Assembly (NCBI GenBank): GCA_017379075.1 | Contig: JAFNXL010000011.1 | Span: 1-64,000 of the forward strand | Origin: Bacteroidaceae bacterium | GTDB taxonomy: Bacteria > Bacteroidota > Bacteroidia > Bacteroidales > Bacteroidaceae | DNA: 64,000 nucleotides | Reading direction: 5' to 3' | In this document: positions 10,421 through 18,422 of the stretch, piece by piece | Numbering within the stretch: the first letter of the stretch is position 1 | Layout: every line of letters starts with the position of its first letter | Notes under the pieces: generated by a model | What the model saw: the letters and a program-made list of their open reading frames with translations, nothing else | Databases searched by the model: none | What the model was told of the DNA's origin: nothing | Position numbers and translations under genes: made by a program

Positions 10421-10890
10421 CTACTGTAGCTGTTTGTAGCGTGATGCACGAATGTAAAGCTCTACTGTAGCTGTTTGTAGCGTGATACACGAATGTAAAG
10501 CGCTACTGTAGCTGTTTGTAGCGTGATGCACGGATGTAAAGCGCTACTGTAGCTGTTTGTAGCGTGATGCACGGATGTAAAGCGCTACTGTAGCTGTTTG
10601 TAGCATGATACACGAGTGTAAAGCGCTACTGTAGCTGTTTGTAGCCTGATGCACGAATGTAAAGCGCTACTGTAGCTGTTTGTAGCATGATACACGAATG
10701 TAAAGCGCTACTGTAGCTGTTTGTAGCATGATACACGAATGTAAAGCGCTACTGTAGCTGTTTGTAGCGTGATACACGAATTAAAGCGCTACTGTAGCTG
10801 TTTGTAGCGTGATACACGAATGTAAAGCGCTACTGTAGCTGTTTGTAGCGTGATGCACGGATGTAAAGCGCTACTGTAGCTGTTTGAAGC
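10421..10890. repeat. 41-bp tandem array, 12 copies (array G)
   Basis: CTACTGTAGCTGTTTGTAGC starts at 10421, 10462, 10503, 10544, 10585, 10626, 10667, 10708, 10749, 10789, 10830 and 10871: period 41, one unit 40 through a 1-base loss. Each unit has two palindromes, GCTAC-T-GTAGC and CGTG-ATR-CACG, with centres alternately 20 and 21 bp apart. A third GTAGC half-site is also present. Differences between units are single substitutions, so this is not a CRISPR array. It fills the gap between two convergent genes, bounded by terminators at 10272 and 10901. Nothing else is recognisable in 10242-11058. Confidence 0.95.
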
Positions 10891-10900
10891 GTAAACAAAA

Positions 10901-10927
10901 ACGGGAGGAATGGTTTTTTCCTCCCGT
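10901..10927 (-). terminator. Terminator of the sigma/anti-sigma/TonB receptor unit
   Basis: ACGGGAGGAA / TTCCTCCCGT perfect 10-bp stem, followed on the minus strand by TTTTTGTTT. It lies about 130 bp past the receptor stop, directly next to the 41-bp array. Confidence 0.8.
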
Positions 10928-11058
10928 CGGATGGGTCTGCCTGGACACATTCTTAATTACATCTCTTCAATTTTATTTCCCAGATTGCTCATCCAAATGT
11001 GCCGTTGCACGGCAAGATGCATCACTGCATCCCTATTCTTTACCGGGCACCCGGAATG

Positions 11059-14000
11059 CTATTTCCCTTTCTTCTTCGGGTGCTTGGTGAACCTGTACAT
11101 GACGTGCAGCAGGGCATATCGGGGCATCACGTTGGTGTACGTTTCGGTGCGGCCCTGCGCGTTCACGGTGCGCGTTACATTGGAAAGCTGGCCCAGGATG
11201 TCGAATCCGTCAACCATCACCAGCAGCTTGCCCTTGCAGAAAGGACGCGCAAGACGGGCGTTCCACACCAGGTCGGCCGTGTTGAGCTGCGCTTCGGCAT
11301 AGCCCGTGCGGCCGTAGAGTGTGAGGTCGGTGGTGAGGTCGAACTTCCACGGCAGATGCACCGTTCCGTCCGCACCTATGCGGTACTGCCAGGCGGAGAT
11401 GTCCTGGAACGTGGAGCGGTCGCCCGTGTAACGGTTCCATGACACGTCCGATGTGAGGTTCAGCGCATGCTTGCCCAGGGTGAGGCTCAACTTCGGTGCC
11501 ACAGAGAGCGCGGCGTTGCGCACGATGCTTCTGGTCGCCTGTGCCGCTCCCGTCTCCGCCATCAGGTCCACGCTGTTGCGGTAGTTGAAGTTGGACGTGA
11601 TGCCTGTGCTGTGCTTCTTACCCTCGCCGAAACTGTAGTTGAGCCTGTGCTTGGCCGACAAGTCCCAGTTGCCGTTCACGTTCTCGGGACGATAAGTGCG
11701 TATGCCCGTTGCCCGGTCATAGGTCTGGCCCATGCCGATGGCGTTGCGGGTGAAGCCGTAGTCCAGATAGCACATGTTGCGCCAGGGGTGCTTGCTTGGA
11801 TTCCAAGTGCCTTCAAGACCCACACTTGTGCGTAGGGAGGCATGCAGGTCGGGGTTGCCAATGCGGATGTTCATGGGATCCGTGTCATCCAGGACGGCGG
11901 CCTGGTTCAGCAGTTCGGGCACTTCGTTCTTCAACGACATTGACAAGCCGATATAGCGACCGTCATTTTTCCGGAACCACGGGTGAACAAAAATATCGAA
12001 GGTGGGCGCCACTCGGCGGAGCGTGGTGTCTATGCTTCCCCGCTCGTATTCGTGCTCTTGTTGTGTCAGGCGGGCCGTCATTTTGGTCAGCACCTGGAAT
12101 TGGCCTCGGTCGGTCTTCTTGAACTCATAGCCCGAGTTGATGTAGACCTGATGCTCGTTGTCAATGTAATGGCTCAGGTGGCTGTTGTTGCGGTCAATCA
12201 CCTGCTGGTATTCGCTCACGCTCGGCAACCGGTCAATCGGACGGGCAAAGGTGGAATCGGCACCCGCCAGGCGGTCAAGGCGATAGATGCTTTCGTGCTC
12301 GCGCTGATTGCGATGGGTAAAGTCATATTTTATCGTGATAGACCTCCATCCCTTTCCTTGCACCCTATAATCCAAACTGGGAGCAAATACAACCTTGCGC
12401 CGTGGCGAGAGGTCGGTATACTGGTGGCGGAACAGGGGTTGTGCCGGAGCGGCATAGGCGACCGACTGGCGCGAGAACTGCTCCCGGGCATTCTCGGAAT
12501 AGTTTCCACTCAGATAAAAACCGAGCACATCGTTGCTACGCTTCATCTTCAGCCTTCCCCACACGGTTGCGTTGGCATCCAGATTGTGTCCCGTACCCAA
12601 TCCCTCGCGCAGCTGGCGGTTGATAAGCGTGTCGCGCAGGTCGGGGCGCTGCGTGGCGGAGGAGAAGAGGTCGTCCAGCAACTGGCGGCTGGCATCGGCC
12701 ACGGGAGCCGAGAACAGAGCGGAGGCACTTCCCGACTCGTGACGGAAGCGGTGGTAAGAGGCTTCAGGGTCGATGTGCAGCATCAGTCTGTCGTTCGTAA
12801 ACTCCACATTGTGACTCGTCTTCAGGTTCCAGTCCTCATTACGCGCCTGGCTGAAGAGATATTCGTATGTGTCGCCTTGCGGCAGGAAGGTCTGCGCCGT
12901 GGTGCGCTGGTCCAGCTTTTCCGTGGAGTGGCGCGCATCTATGCCGCCATCGTATGCCCACCGGTGGTCTCGTCTTTCCACATGAAAGTCCACCGCCGCC
13001 ATCTCACTTCGGCGAAGGGCATTCGTGGCACTGCGTCCCCACTGCCCTCTTTCGCCCGGTTTGCTGCTGTCGTCCAGGTTGTTGGCGTTTGCCACAACCG
13101 CCAGGCGCGAGAACTCGGAATGGCGCATGGCAAAGACGCGGCCCAGATAACGGTCGCCCGTGCCACCGCCTGCCTCCACATTCGCCATCCAGCCAATCAT
13201 ATATTCTTTCTTCAACAGCACATCAAGCACACAACGCTGTGTCTGTTCGTCCTTGCGGCCCAACCATTCGTTCTCGGCAGTCTGCTTGTTGTAAAGTTTC
13301 ACCTCCTTCACGGTATAGGCCGGCAGGTTGTCCAAGAGCAGACGGCGGTCATGAGCGAAGAGTTGCTTGCCGTTGAGCAGCAGGTCGTCCACAAACTCAC
13401 CGTTGTAATAGATTCGGCCGTCGCTCTTCAGTTCCATGCCCGGCAGCTGTTTGATGAGGGCATCCAGCATGGAGCCTTCCGCCAGCACAAAGGCATCGGC
13501 GTTGAAGATGAGAGTATCATTCTTGTAATAGAATTTTACCCTTGAGGCGGTAACCAGCACCTCCTGCATGGTTTTCGCCTTCGGTTCCGGCCTCAAATAA
13601 AATGGCGGCAGCTCGCGTTGATGCTCACGACGGCCTATGCGTTCCAAACGGTATGCCACGCAAGCGGTCTGGAACCCCTCATGGGCAATGCGGAAGATGT
13701 AATCGGCTGGTTTTGCCGGCACCGTAAAGGCGAATTCGCTGGTTGTCCATTCAAAAGTCTGTCCCCCTACATAACCTCTATACGGCCACTTGGCCTCCAC
13801 CTGTTGCAGCACGGTACTGTCCGCGCTGAGCAGTTCCACCGTGCCGCCAATAAGATCTTTGTGGGCACGGATGTCCTCCACCTTACTCTTCAGCCTCAAT
13901 GCCTTTACCTCCTTCCGCTTGTCATACTGCACGCTGATGTCCCGTCCGCGCACCTTTACCTTGACGGGCAGGTTGCGGCAGATGAGTTCCACGGCATCGG

Positions 14001-14208
14001 GCACGGAAAGGCTGTCCGCCTCGGCCGTAACACGCAAGTCGGCAAGGCCCTCCGAGAGGATGTCTATGCTATATTCCGTCTGTTCGCCACCGATGGTCTG
14101 CAAGGCTTCGAGCAACGGTGTGTTGCGAAAGGAGCGGGAAGACTGTGCCACCGCAATGAAAGACAGACACATCAGAAAGGACTGCAATGCAAAAAATCGT
14201 TTCATCAT
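11059..14208 (-). CDS. TonB-dependent receptor-like outer-membrane protein with N-terminal STN domain
   Basis: A 1049-residue outer-membrane protein with signal peptide at 1-21 (FFALQSFLMCLSFIAVAQ). An STN (secretin/TonB short N-terminal) domain at about 25-100 is typical of receptors that signal to an anti-sigma factor. A plug-like segment at about 215-310 begins VLVTASRVKFYYKNDTLIFN and contains LDALIKQLPGME. The rest is predicted beta-barrel of the OMP_b-brl type. Its ATG overlaps the anti-sigma stop by 4 bp (ATGA), so translation is probably coupled. No SusD partner follows, so the ligand is unknown. With the two upstream genes it forms a trans-envelope signalling unit. Confidence 0.85.
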   Translation of the reverse strand: MMKRFFALQSFLMCLSFIAVAQSSRSFRNTPLLEALQTIGGEQTEYSIDILSEGLADLRVTAEADSLSVPDAVELICRNLPVKVKVRGRDISVQYDKRKEVKALRLKSKVEDIRAHKDLIGGTVELLSADSTVLQQVEAKWPYRGYVGGQTFEWTTSEFAFTVPAKPADYIFRIAHEGFQTACVAYRLERIGRREHQRELPPFYLRPEPKAKTMQEVLVTASRVKFYYKNDTLIFNADAFVLAEGSMLDALIKQLPGMELKSDGRIYYNGEFVDDLLLNGKQLFAHDRRLLLDNLPAYTVKEVKLYNKQTAENEWLGRKDEQTQRCVLDVLLKKEYMIGWMANVEAGGGTGDRYLGRVFAMRHSEFSRLAVVANANNLDDSSKPGERGQWGRSATNALRRSEMAAVDFHVERRDHRWAYDGGIDARHSTEKLDQRTTAQTFLPQGDTYEYLFSQARNEDWNLKTSHNVEFTNDRLMLHIDPEASYHRFRHESGSASALFSAPVADASRQLLDDLFSSATQRPDLRDTLINRQLREGLGTGHNLDANATVWGRLKMKRSNDVLGFYLSGNYSENAREQFSRQSVAYAAPAQPLFRHQYTDLSPRRKVVFAPSLDYRVQGKGWRSITIKYDFTHRNQREHESIYRLDRLAGADSTFARPIDRLPSVSEYQQVIDRNNSHLSHYIDNEHQVYINSGYEFKKTDRGQFQVLTKMTARLTQQEHEYERGSIDTTLRRVAPTFDIFVHPWFRKNDGRYIGLSMSLKNEVPELLNQAAVLDDTDPMNIRIGNPDLHASLRTSVGLEGTWNPSKHPWRNMCYLDYGFTRNAIGMGQTYDRATGIRTYRPENVNGNWDLSAKHRLNYSFGEGKKHSTGITSNFNYRNSVDLMAETGAAQATRSIVRNAALSVAPKLSLTLGKHALNLTSDVSWNRYTGDRSTFQDISAWQYRIGADGTVHLPWKFDLTTDLTLYGRTGYAEAQLNTADLVWNARLARPFCKGKLLVMVDGFDILGQLSNVTRTVNAQGRTETYTNVMPRYALLHVMYRFTKHPKKKGK

Positions 14209-14786
14209 GGTTCTTCCTCCTCGTCGTTGGTTTGCGAAACGATGATGGTATCGCCTTCAAGGCTGACGCTTATGCCATCAAAGGCATTCAGACGGTCAAT
14301 GAAGTCCGCCAGCTGGGTGCCGGGACGCCAGGTCATAATCAACATCTTGCGTCGCAATTTCTTCTCGCGGAAAATGACAGTCTTGCCATAATGGGCGGAA
14401 ACCGCAGACAGAATGCTGTCAAGCTGCACGTTGTCAAAGCGGACAGCCGTATCTGTGGGCAGGGATTCGGCAGCATCGGGACTTGCGGTTTCCTCCACTT
14501 CAGCCGGTCGTGTATTACTATAGCGCACTATGCGGATGGTGGCAAAGGAAATGCCCACTATGAATGCCGCACCAGCAAACAAGGCGGCAAATCTGAGCCA
14601 TCGCCGCATACCCCTTCCGCGCTTCCGCACTGCCTTCTCCCTCTTCTCAAAGCGTTCCCAAGCACCGTCGGCATCTGGCACCCGGTCTATGTGGTCCATC
14701 ATGGCCTCCAACTGTTCGTCGGAGTAGTTTTCGGGATGTTCCTGCATGTCAAGGAACAACCGCTTGTTTTCTTCTAATCGCATCAT
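14205..14786 (-). CDS. FecR-like anti-sigma factor
   Basis: About 193 residues from the ATG at 14786. An upstream ATG at 14861 would overlap the sigma gene deeply and is less likely. The N-terminal third is cytosolic and charged, with one membrane helix at about 80-100 (LRFAALFAGAAFIVGISFATI). The periplasmic C-terminal part (FDNVQLDSILSAVSAHYGKTV to ISVSLEGDTIIVS) resembles the STN-like/DUF4974 domain of FecR proteins. It should hold the ECF sigma factor at the membrane and respond to the STN receptor encoded next. The start is 11 nt after the sigma stop and the end overlaps the receptor start. The canonical FecR middle domain is short or absent, so subfamily is uncertain. Confidence 0.72.
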   Translation of the reverse strand: MMRLEENKRLFLDMQEHPENYSDEQLEAMMDHIDRVPDADGAWERFEKREKAVRKRGRGMRRWLRFAALFAGAAFIVGISFATIRIVRYSNTRPAEVEETASPDAAESLPTDTAVRFDNVQLDSILSAVSAHYGKTVIFREKKLRRKMLIMTWRPGTQLADFIDRLNAFDGISVSLEGDTIIVSQTNDEEEEP

Positions 14787-14797
14787 AACTTCTGGGA

Positions 14798-15286
14798 TTA
14801 AATCGTCTTTTGTCCAAACTGTTTCTTGATTGCCGTAATGGCGTGCGAGAGATGTTTCCACACCGCCACCCTGCTGATGCCCTCGGCCTGGGCTATCTCC
14901 TCATAGGTGAATCCGTCTGTGAAGCGCAGGCCGAAGATTCGCTGTTCCTGCGGTGACAGATGGCTCACCACAAATTCCACGATGTCAGTCAGTCGCCCGT
15001 CGGCGGCATCGTCCTCGTCTGTGGCTTCAGGAATAGGAGCGTTGCGCTTCACGGCTTGGTGACGCAGACGCTTCAGACAGCGGTTACGGACGCTTGTCAG
15101 CAGATAGCGTTCCTCTGTGCCAGGCATCAGCGCAATGCCGCTGCTGAGCAGTTGCTCGAAGATGTCGCTGACCACATCCTCGCTCTCCTGCCCGTCGCAG
15201 AGCAGGGTTTGCGCCACCCTCTGCATCTTGGCATAGTGCTGTCTGAACAGTTGTTGGATTATATCTCGTTCCATCACGTTTCTCAA
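14798..15286 (-). CDS. ECF-type RNA polymerase sigma factor
   Basis: About 162 residues; the in-frame ATG at 15274 (MERDIIQQLF) is an equally good start. Region 2 is at about 10-75 (FRQHYAKMQRVAQTLLCDG, DVVSDIFEQLL) and region 4 at about 105-155, with the helix-turn-helix in DGFTYEEIAQAEGISRVAVWKHLSHA. Directly followed by the anti-sigma and STN-receptor genes, the layout of iron-siderophore or glycan-sensing sigma systems. Its target is likely its own operon or a distant SusCD locus (inference). Confidence 0.92.
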   Translation of the reverse strand: MRNVMERDIIQQLFRQHYAKMQRVAQTLLCDGQESEDVVSDIFEQLLSSGIALMPGTEERYLLTSVRNRCLKRLRHQAVKRNAPIPEATDEDDAADGRLTDIVEFVVSHLSPQEQRIFGLRFTDGFTYEEIAQAEGISRVAVWKHLSHAITAIKKQFGQKTI

Positions 15287-15379
15287 TTTGTCGTTTTATT
15301 ATAATACCCTTCAGACGGGCAAAACGCTAACCCGAAACGGAAGTTTTTTTGCTCTTGCCATGATTTTTCCCATATTCCT

Positions 15380-15401
15380 TACATTATTATATATATAACG
15401 G
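15380..15401 (+). repeat. AT-rich recurring element, copy 2
   Basis: TACATTATTATATATATAAC followed by GG, about 95 bp upstream of the sigma-factor start, in reverse orientation relative to that gene. Compare 57690, which is almost identical. Confidence 0.6.
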
Positions 15402-15596
15402 AAATCCACTCCGATTATTTTCGCTTTCCAGGGAAATGACAAATAGGCCCCCACTGCCATTGGGAATCTTCTATACGTATTTGCCTTAATTGAGGAGATT
15501 TTAAGCCCCTCAAACAAGTCTATCAGACAAAAACAGAAAACCCGCACTAGAATTGATTATCAACGTATTGCATTTACAATCCCATCTCATTGAAAT

Positions 15597-15690
15597 GTAA
15601 ACGGATTTACCCTTAAGTGTAAGTGGATTTACATAGTGAGGTAAGTGCGTTTACATAGAACGGTAAATCCACTTACATCGTGATGTAAAA
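15597..15690. repeat. 22-bp tandem array of GTAA-N6-TTAC palindromes (array B)
   Basis: Units GTAAACGGATTTAC (15597), GTAAGTGGATTTAC (15619), GTAAGTGCGTTTAC (15641) and GTAAATCCACTTAC (15663), exactly 22 bp apart; a fifth at 15685 keeps only the left arm. Unit 4 is the exact reverse complement of unit 2. The array is in the 844-bp gap between the MFS gene end and the sigma-factor gene start. Confidence 0.9.
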
Positions 15691-15857
15691 ATCGGCCGTC
15701 TGAAGAGCAACTTTTGTGGCAACATTAAGACGCAGTTTAAGCACCTAAAACAGTTTGTATTGGATAACCGATTATTTCAAATCGCACACTTTGACAAAGT
15801 AAATTTTCTTTACAAAGTACAAACCCTGTAATCGAAGCACAAAAAGGGACAGTTCTT

Positions 15858-15934
15858 GTTGGGCAGGAAAAAGTGCCCAGTTGGGAAAAAATATGTTTCC
15901 AGTTGGCAAAATTAATCTTCCTAGTTGGAAACCC
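15858..15934. repeat. 22-bp tandem array of GTTGG units (array C)
   Basis: GTTGG starts at 15858, 15880, 15902 and 15924, 22 bp apart. Unit 1 has GGGCA/TGCCC arms, unit 2 GGGAAA/TTTCC arms, unit 3 GG/CC only, and unit 4 is cut short. Nearby are other dyads, ACTTTGACAAAGT (15788-15800) and TGTAAAA/TTTTACA (16009-16031). The remainder of 15287-16130 shows no gene. Confidence 0.8.
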
Positions 15935-16074
15935 GAAATTGAGGGGTTATCGGGTTTTTTCTGCATTTTCGCCCGATATCAGGCTTTTCAGCACCCAGAA
16001 AGTGATTTTGTAAAAGTAAAATTGTTTTACATTCTCGAATTTGGGTTAGCACCACCCTATATACTCAAAACGAG

Positions 16075-16104
16075 GACGGACGGCACGCAATGGTGTCGTC
16101 CGTC
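16075..16104 (-). terminator. Terminator-like hairpin after the mannose operon (repeat of 10272)
   Basis: GACGGACGGCAC / GTGTCGTCCGTC, loop GCAATG, 27 bp past the MFS stop codon. Stem and loop match the hairpin at 10272-10301 except for paired changes. A T-rich tail is on the plus strand (TCTTTATTTT), so it may work in both directions. Confidence 0.65.
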
Positions 16105-16130
16105 TCTTTATTTTGGTTTGCGACCTTTTT

Positions 16131-17294
16131 TCAACATTTGTTCATCCGCCAGAAGAAGAGCAGATAGAAGGCACCAAGCGCCAACACGGCTATGGCACCG
16201 GTCTGTCCGAAGCTGTCGCTGGCCGCGCCCATGAGCAGGGGGAACACCGTTCCGCCGAACAAGCCCATAATCATCAGACCGGAAGCCTCGTTCTTCTTAT
16301 CCGGGACTGCCTGCAACGCCCGCGCCATGATGATGGAAAAGGGATTGCTGTTGGCCAGTCCAAGAAGTACGATGGAGGCATAGAGCACCCATTGTTCCGC
16401 TCCCAGGAAAAGCATCGACAGGGCAACAAGCATCAGCACTATGCTTGCCAACAGGAAGGTCCACTCCTTCATGCGCACCATCACGAAACCGCCGGCCAGG
16501 CAGCCTGCCGTGCGTGCAATGAAATAAAGGCTGGTGGCAAATCCCGCCGTCTCAAGCGTGATGCCCAGACGTTCCATGAGCACCTTGGGCGCTGTGATGT
16601 TTATGCCGACATCCATGCCTACATGGCAGACAATGGCCAGGAAGCAAAGGAGCACGGCAGGGTTGCCCAATAGGCGCAGCGCATTGGCAAACTGCGCTGC
16701 CACGCCCAGCGGCTTTTCCGCCTTTTCCTCCGTCTCCGCCCCTTCCCTTATTTCCGTTGCATAAAGCAGGAGTGTGGCGACAATGCCGACGGACATGTAT
16801 AGGGGGAAAAGGATTCGCCACCCCATTCCGAAGACGTTTGCCGTTGCGCCCCAAGCCGCCAGAATGGGGGCCATAAAGGAAGCAATGGCCTTGACAAACT
16901 GGCCGAACGTAAGCGTAGAGGCCAGATTGCCGCCACGCATCACGCTGTCCACCAAGGGGTTCAGGGAGGTCTGCATAAGCGCGTTGCCGATGCCCAAAAG
17001 CGAGAAGGCTATGAGCAACACCCAGAATGTGTTGACAAAAACGGGTATCACCATGGCGAAGACGGTAATGAGCAGGCTCAGCAGGACGGTTCGCTTGCGG
17101 CCAATGCGGTTCATGAGCAGGCTGGTGGGGATGGAGAAGACAAGGAACCAGAAGAACACCAGCGAGGGGAGCAGATTCGCCATGCTGTCCGTCAGTCCGA
17201 GGTCGCCCTTGATGTAATTGCTGGCAATGCCTACAAGGTCTACAAAACCCATGGCAAAGAAGCACAGCATGACGGGTATGATTTTCCTGTTCAT
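16131..17294 (-). CDS. MFS sugar transporter, probable mannose importer
   Basis: A 387-residue, 12-helix major facilitator. The loop 2-3 motif MNRIGRKRTVL (about residues 61-71) is the MFS signature. FFAMGFVDLVGIASNYIKGDLGL and QTSLNPLVDSV resemble FucP/GlcP-type sugar:proton symporters of Bacteroidetes. Last gene of an operon with GH92, isomerase-like and ROK kinase genes; the start is 13 bp after the ROK stop. Context suggests import of free mannose; the substrate is inferred only. Confidence 0.85.
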   Translation of the reverse strand: MNRKIIPVMLCFFAMGFVDLVGIASNYIKGDLGLTDSMANLLPSLVFFWFLVFSIPTSLLMNRIGRKRTVLLSLLITVFAMVIPVFVNTFWVLLIAFSLLGIGNALMQTSLNPLVDSVMRGGNLASTLTFGQFVKAIASFMAPILAAWGATANVFGMGWRILFPLYMSVGIVATLLLYATEIREGAETEEKAEKPLGVAAQFANALRLLGNPAVLLCFLAIVCHVGMDVGINITAPKVLMERLGITLETAGFATSLYFIARTAGCLAGGFVMVRMKEWTFLLASIVLMLVALSMLFLGAEQWVLYASIVLLGLANSNPFSIIMARALQAVPDKKNEASGLMIMGLFGGTVFPLLMGAASDSFGQTGAIAVLALGAFYLLFFWRMNKC

Positions 17295-17307
17295 AACGCG
17301 TTATGGG

Positions 17308-18408
17308 TTATAGTCTGTCCAACTGGCGCAGGGCGTAGGCGTAGGCACCGTACATGATGCTGGTGCTTGCGCCGTTCTTTGAAAGGCCCACACAAATGGA
17401 ACGGCGGTTGAGATAGGGTATTTCGCGGTCGGAACAGGGCACCTTCACGCTTCCCATGCCCAAGGCAACGAACTTTTCGCGGTCGGCCTCATCCTCCCAG
17501 TTGAACACGTCCATCTGCAGTATGGGGAAGGCATTTCCGCCAAAGGTGCCGGCCGTGCCCTTCAATGCGGCAACCACTCCGGGCAGGATGTATTTCCCCG
17601 CTCCGGCCAGGCCTCCGCCTATTACAGCCACTCCGTCCACAATATTCAGGGCGTTGGCCATTGCCTCGCCGGCCACTTCTCCCAGCTGGCGGAACGCCTC
17701 CTTGGCAGCCTGGGGATTTCCTTCGCGCTTGCCCTCGGCAATCTGATAGATGTCGTAGGGGGTGAGGCCCTCAACGTCCTGTCCGCTCTCTTCCTGATAC
17801 ACTCGGCGCACGGCACGGATGCTCACGCCCTCCTCGGCAATCATCTGGGGATAGCGCTCGTTGCGCATGCACCAGACATCGCCGCCGCAGCCGTTGTCGC
17901 CGCGCAGCAGCACGCCGTCGAGCACCACTCCGCCACCGAATCCGGTTCCCAGCGTAATGCCCAGCAGATTGCGATACTGGCGTGTAACTCCGTTCAGCTG
18001 CAGGGTTTGGTTCACCTCGGGCAGGAAACCAGCCAGGGCCTCGCCATAGGCAAAGAGGTTGCCGTCATTGTTTATATATACGGGAATGCCGAACTTCTCC
18101 TGCAGATAGGGGCCCATTGCCACTCCGCCACGGAAGGCGGGGAAGTTGCCCAGGTCGCCAATGATTCCGCGCTCATAGTCGGCGGGGCCGGGGAAGGCAA
18201 AACTGATGGCCACCGGTTCTTCGGAAAGCTGTTCCTTGACCAGGTTGAATCCGTGTTCCAATACGTCCAGACAGCCCTGGATGCTGTCCGAAACGGCATC
18301 AAGTCTGATGGGTTGTGCAATCTCGTTGTATCCCTGCATGGCAGAGAAAACAAAGTTTGTGCCTCCTGCGTCAAGGGTGAGCACAATACGGTTGTCAGTA
18401 ATATACAT
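17308..18408 (-). CDS. ROK-family sugar kinase, probable mannokinase/hexokinase
   Basis: A 366-residue cytoplasmic kinase. The phosphate-binding loop is LTLDAGGTNF (about 10-19), the catalytic Asp lies in VYINNDGNLFAYGEA (about 115), GITLGTGFGGGVVLDG is the second glycine-rich block and GVAVIGGGLAGA the adenosine-site block. The zinc-binding CxCGxxGC block of many ROK proteins is not evident; instead DNGCGGDVWCMRN occurs at about 173-185. It sits between the importer and the isomerase-like gene, so it likely makes mannose-6-phosphate. Confidence 0.88.
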   Translation of the reverse strand: MYITDNRIVLTLDAGGTNFVFSAMQGYNEIAQPIRLDAVSDSIQGCLDVLEHGFNLVKEQLSEEPVAISFAFPGPADYERGIIGDLGNFPAFRGGVAMGPYLQEKFGIPVYINNDGNLFAYGEALAGFLPEVNQTLQLNGVTRQYRNLLGITLGTGFGGGVVLDGVLLRGDNGCGGDVWCMRNERYPQMIAEEGVSIRAVRRVYQEESGQDVEGLTPYDIYQIAEGKREGNPQAAKEAFRQLGEVAGEAMANALNIVDGVAVIGGGLAGAGKYILPGVVAALKGTAGTFGGNAFPILQMDVFNWEDEADREKFVALGMGSVKVPCSDREIPYLNRRSICVGLSKNGASTSIMYGAYAYALRQLDRL

Positions 18409-18422
18409 GGTTGTAATGTTTT

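Noticed and set aside
10421-10890. CRISPR array
   Set aside because: Units are contiguous 41-bp copies with only point differences. There are no unique spacers and no cas genes.
11983-13545. 520-residue plus-strand gene inside the TonB receptor region
   Set aside because: Antisense shadow of a strongly supported receptor gene; no signal peptide or motif and no promoter.
14787-14861. Longer N-terminus for the anti-sigma factor (start at 14861)
   Set aside because: It would overlap the sigma-factor gene by over 60 bp, whereas ATG 14786 gives a normal 11-nt gap.
15311-15547. 78-residue minus-strand gene upstream of the sigma factor
   Set aside because: No family pattern, no promoter, and it runs over AT element copy 2.
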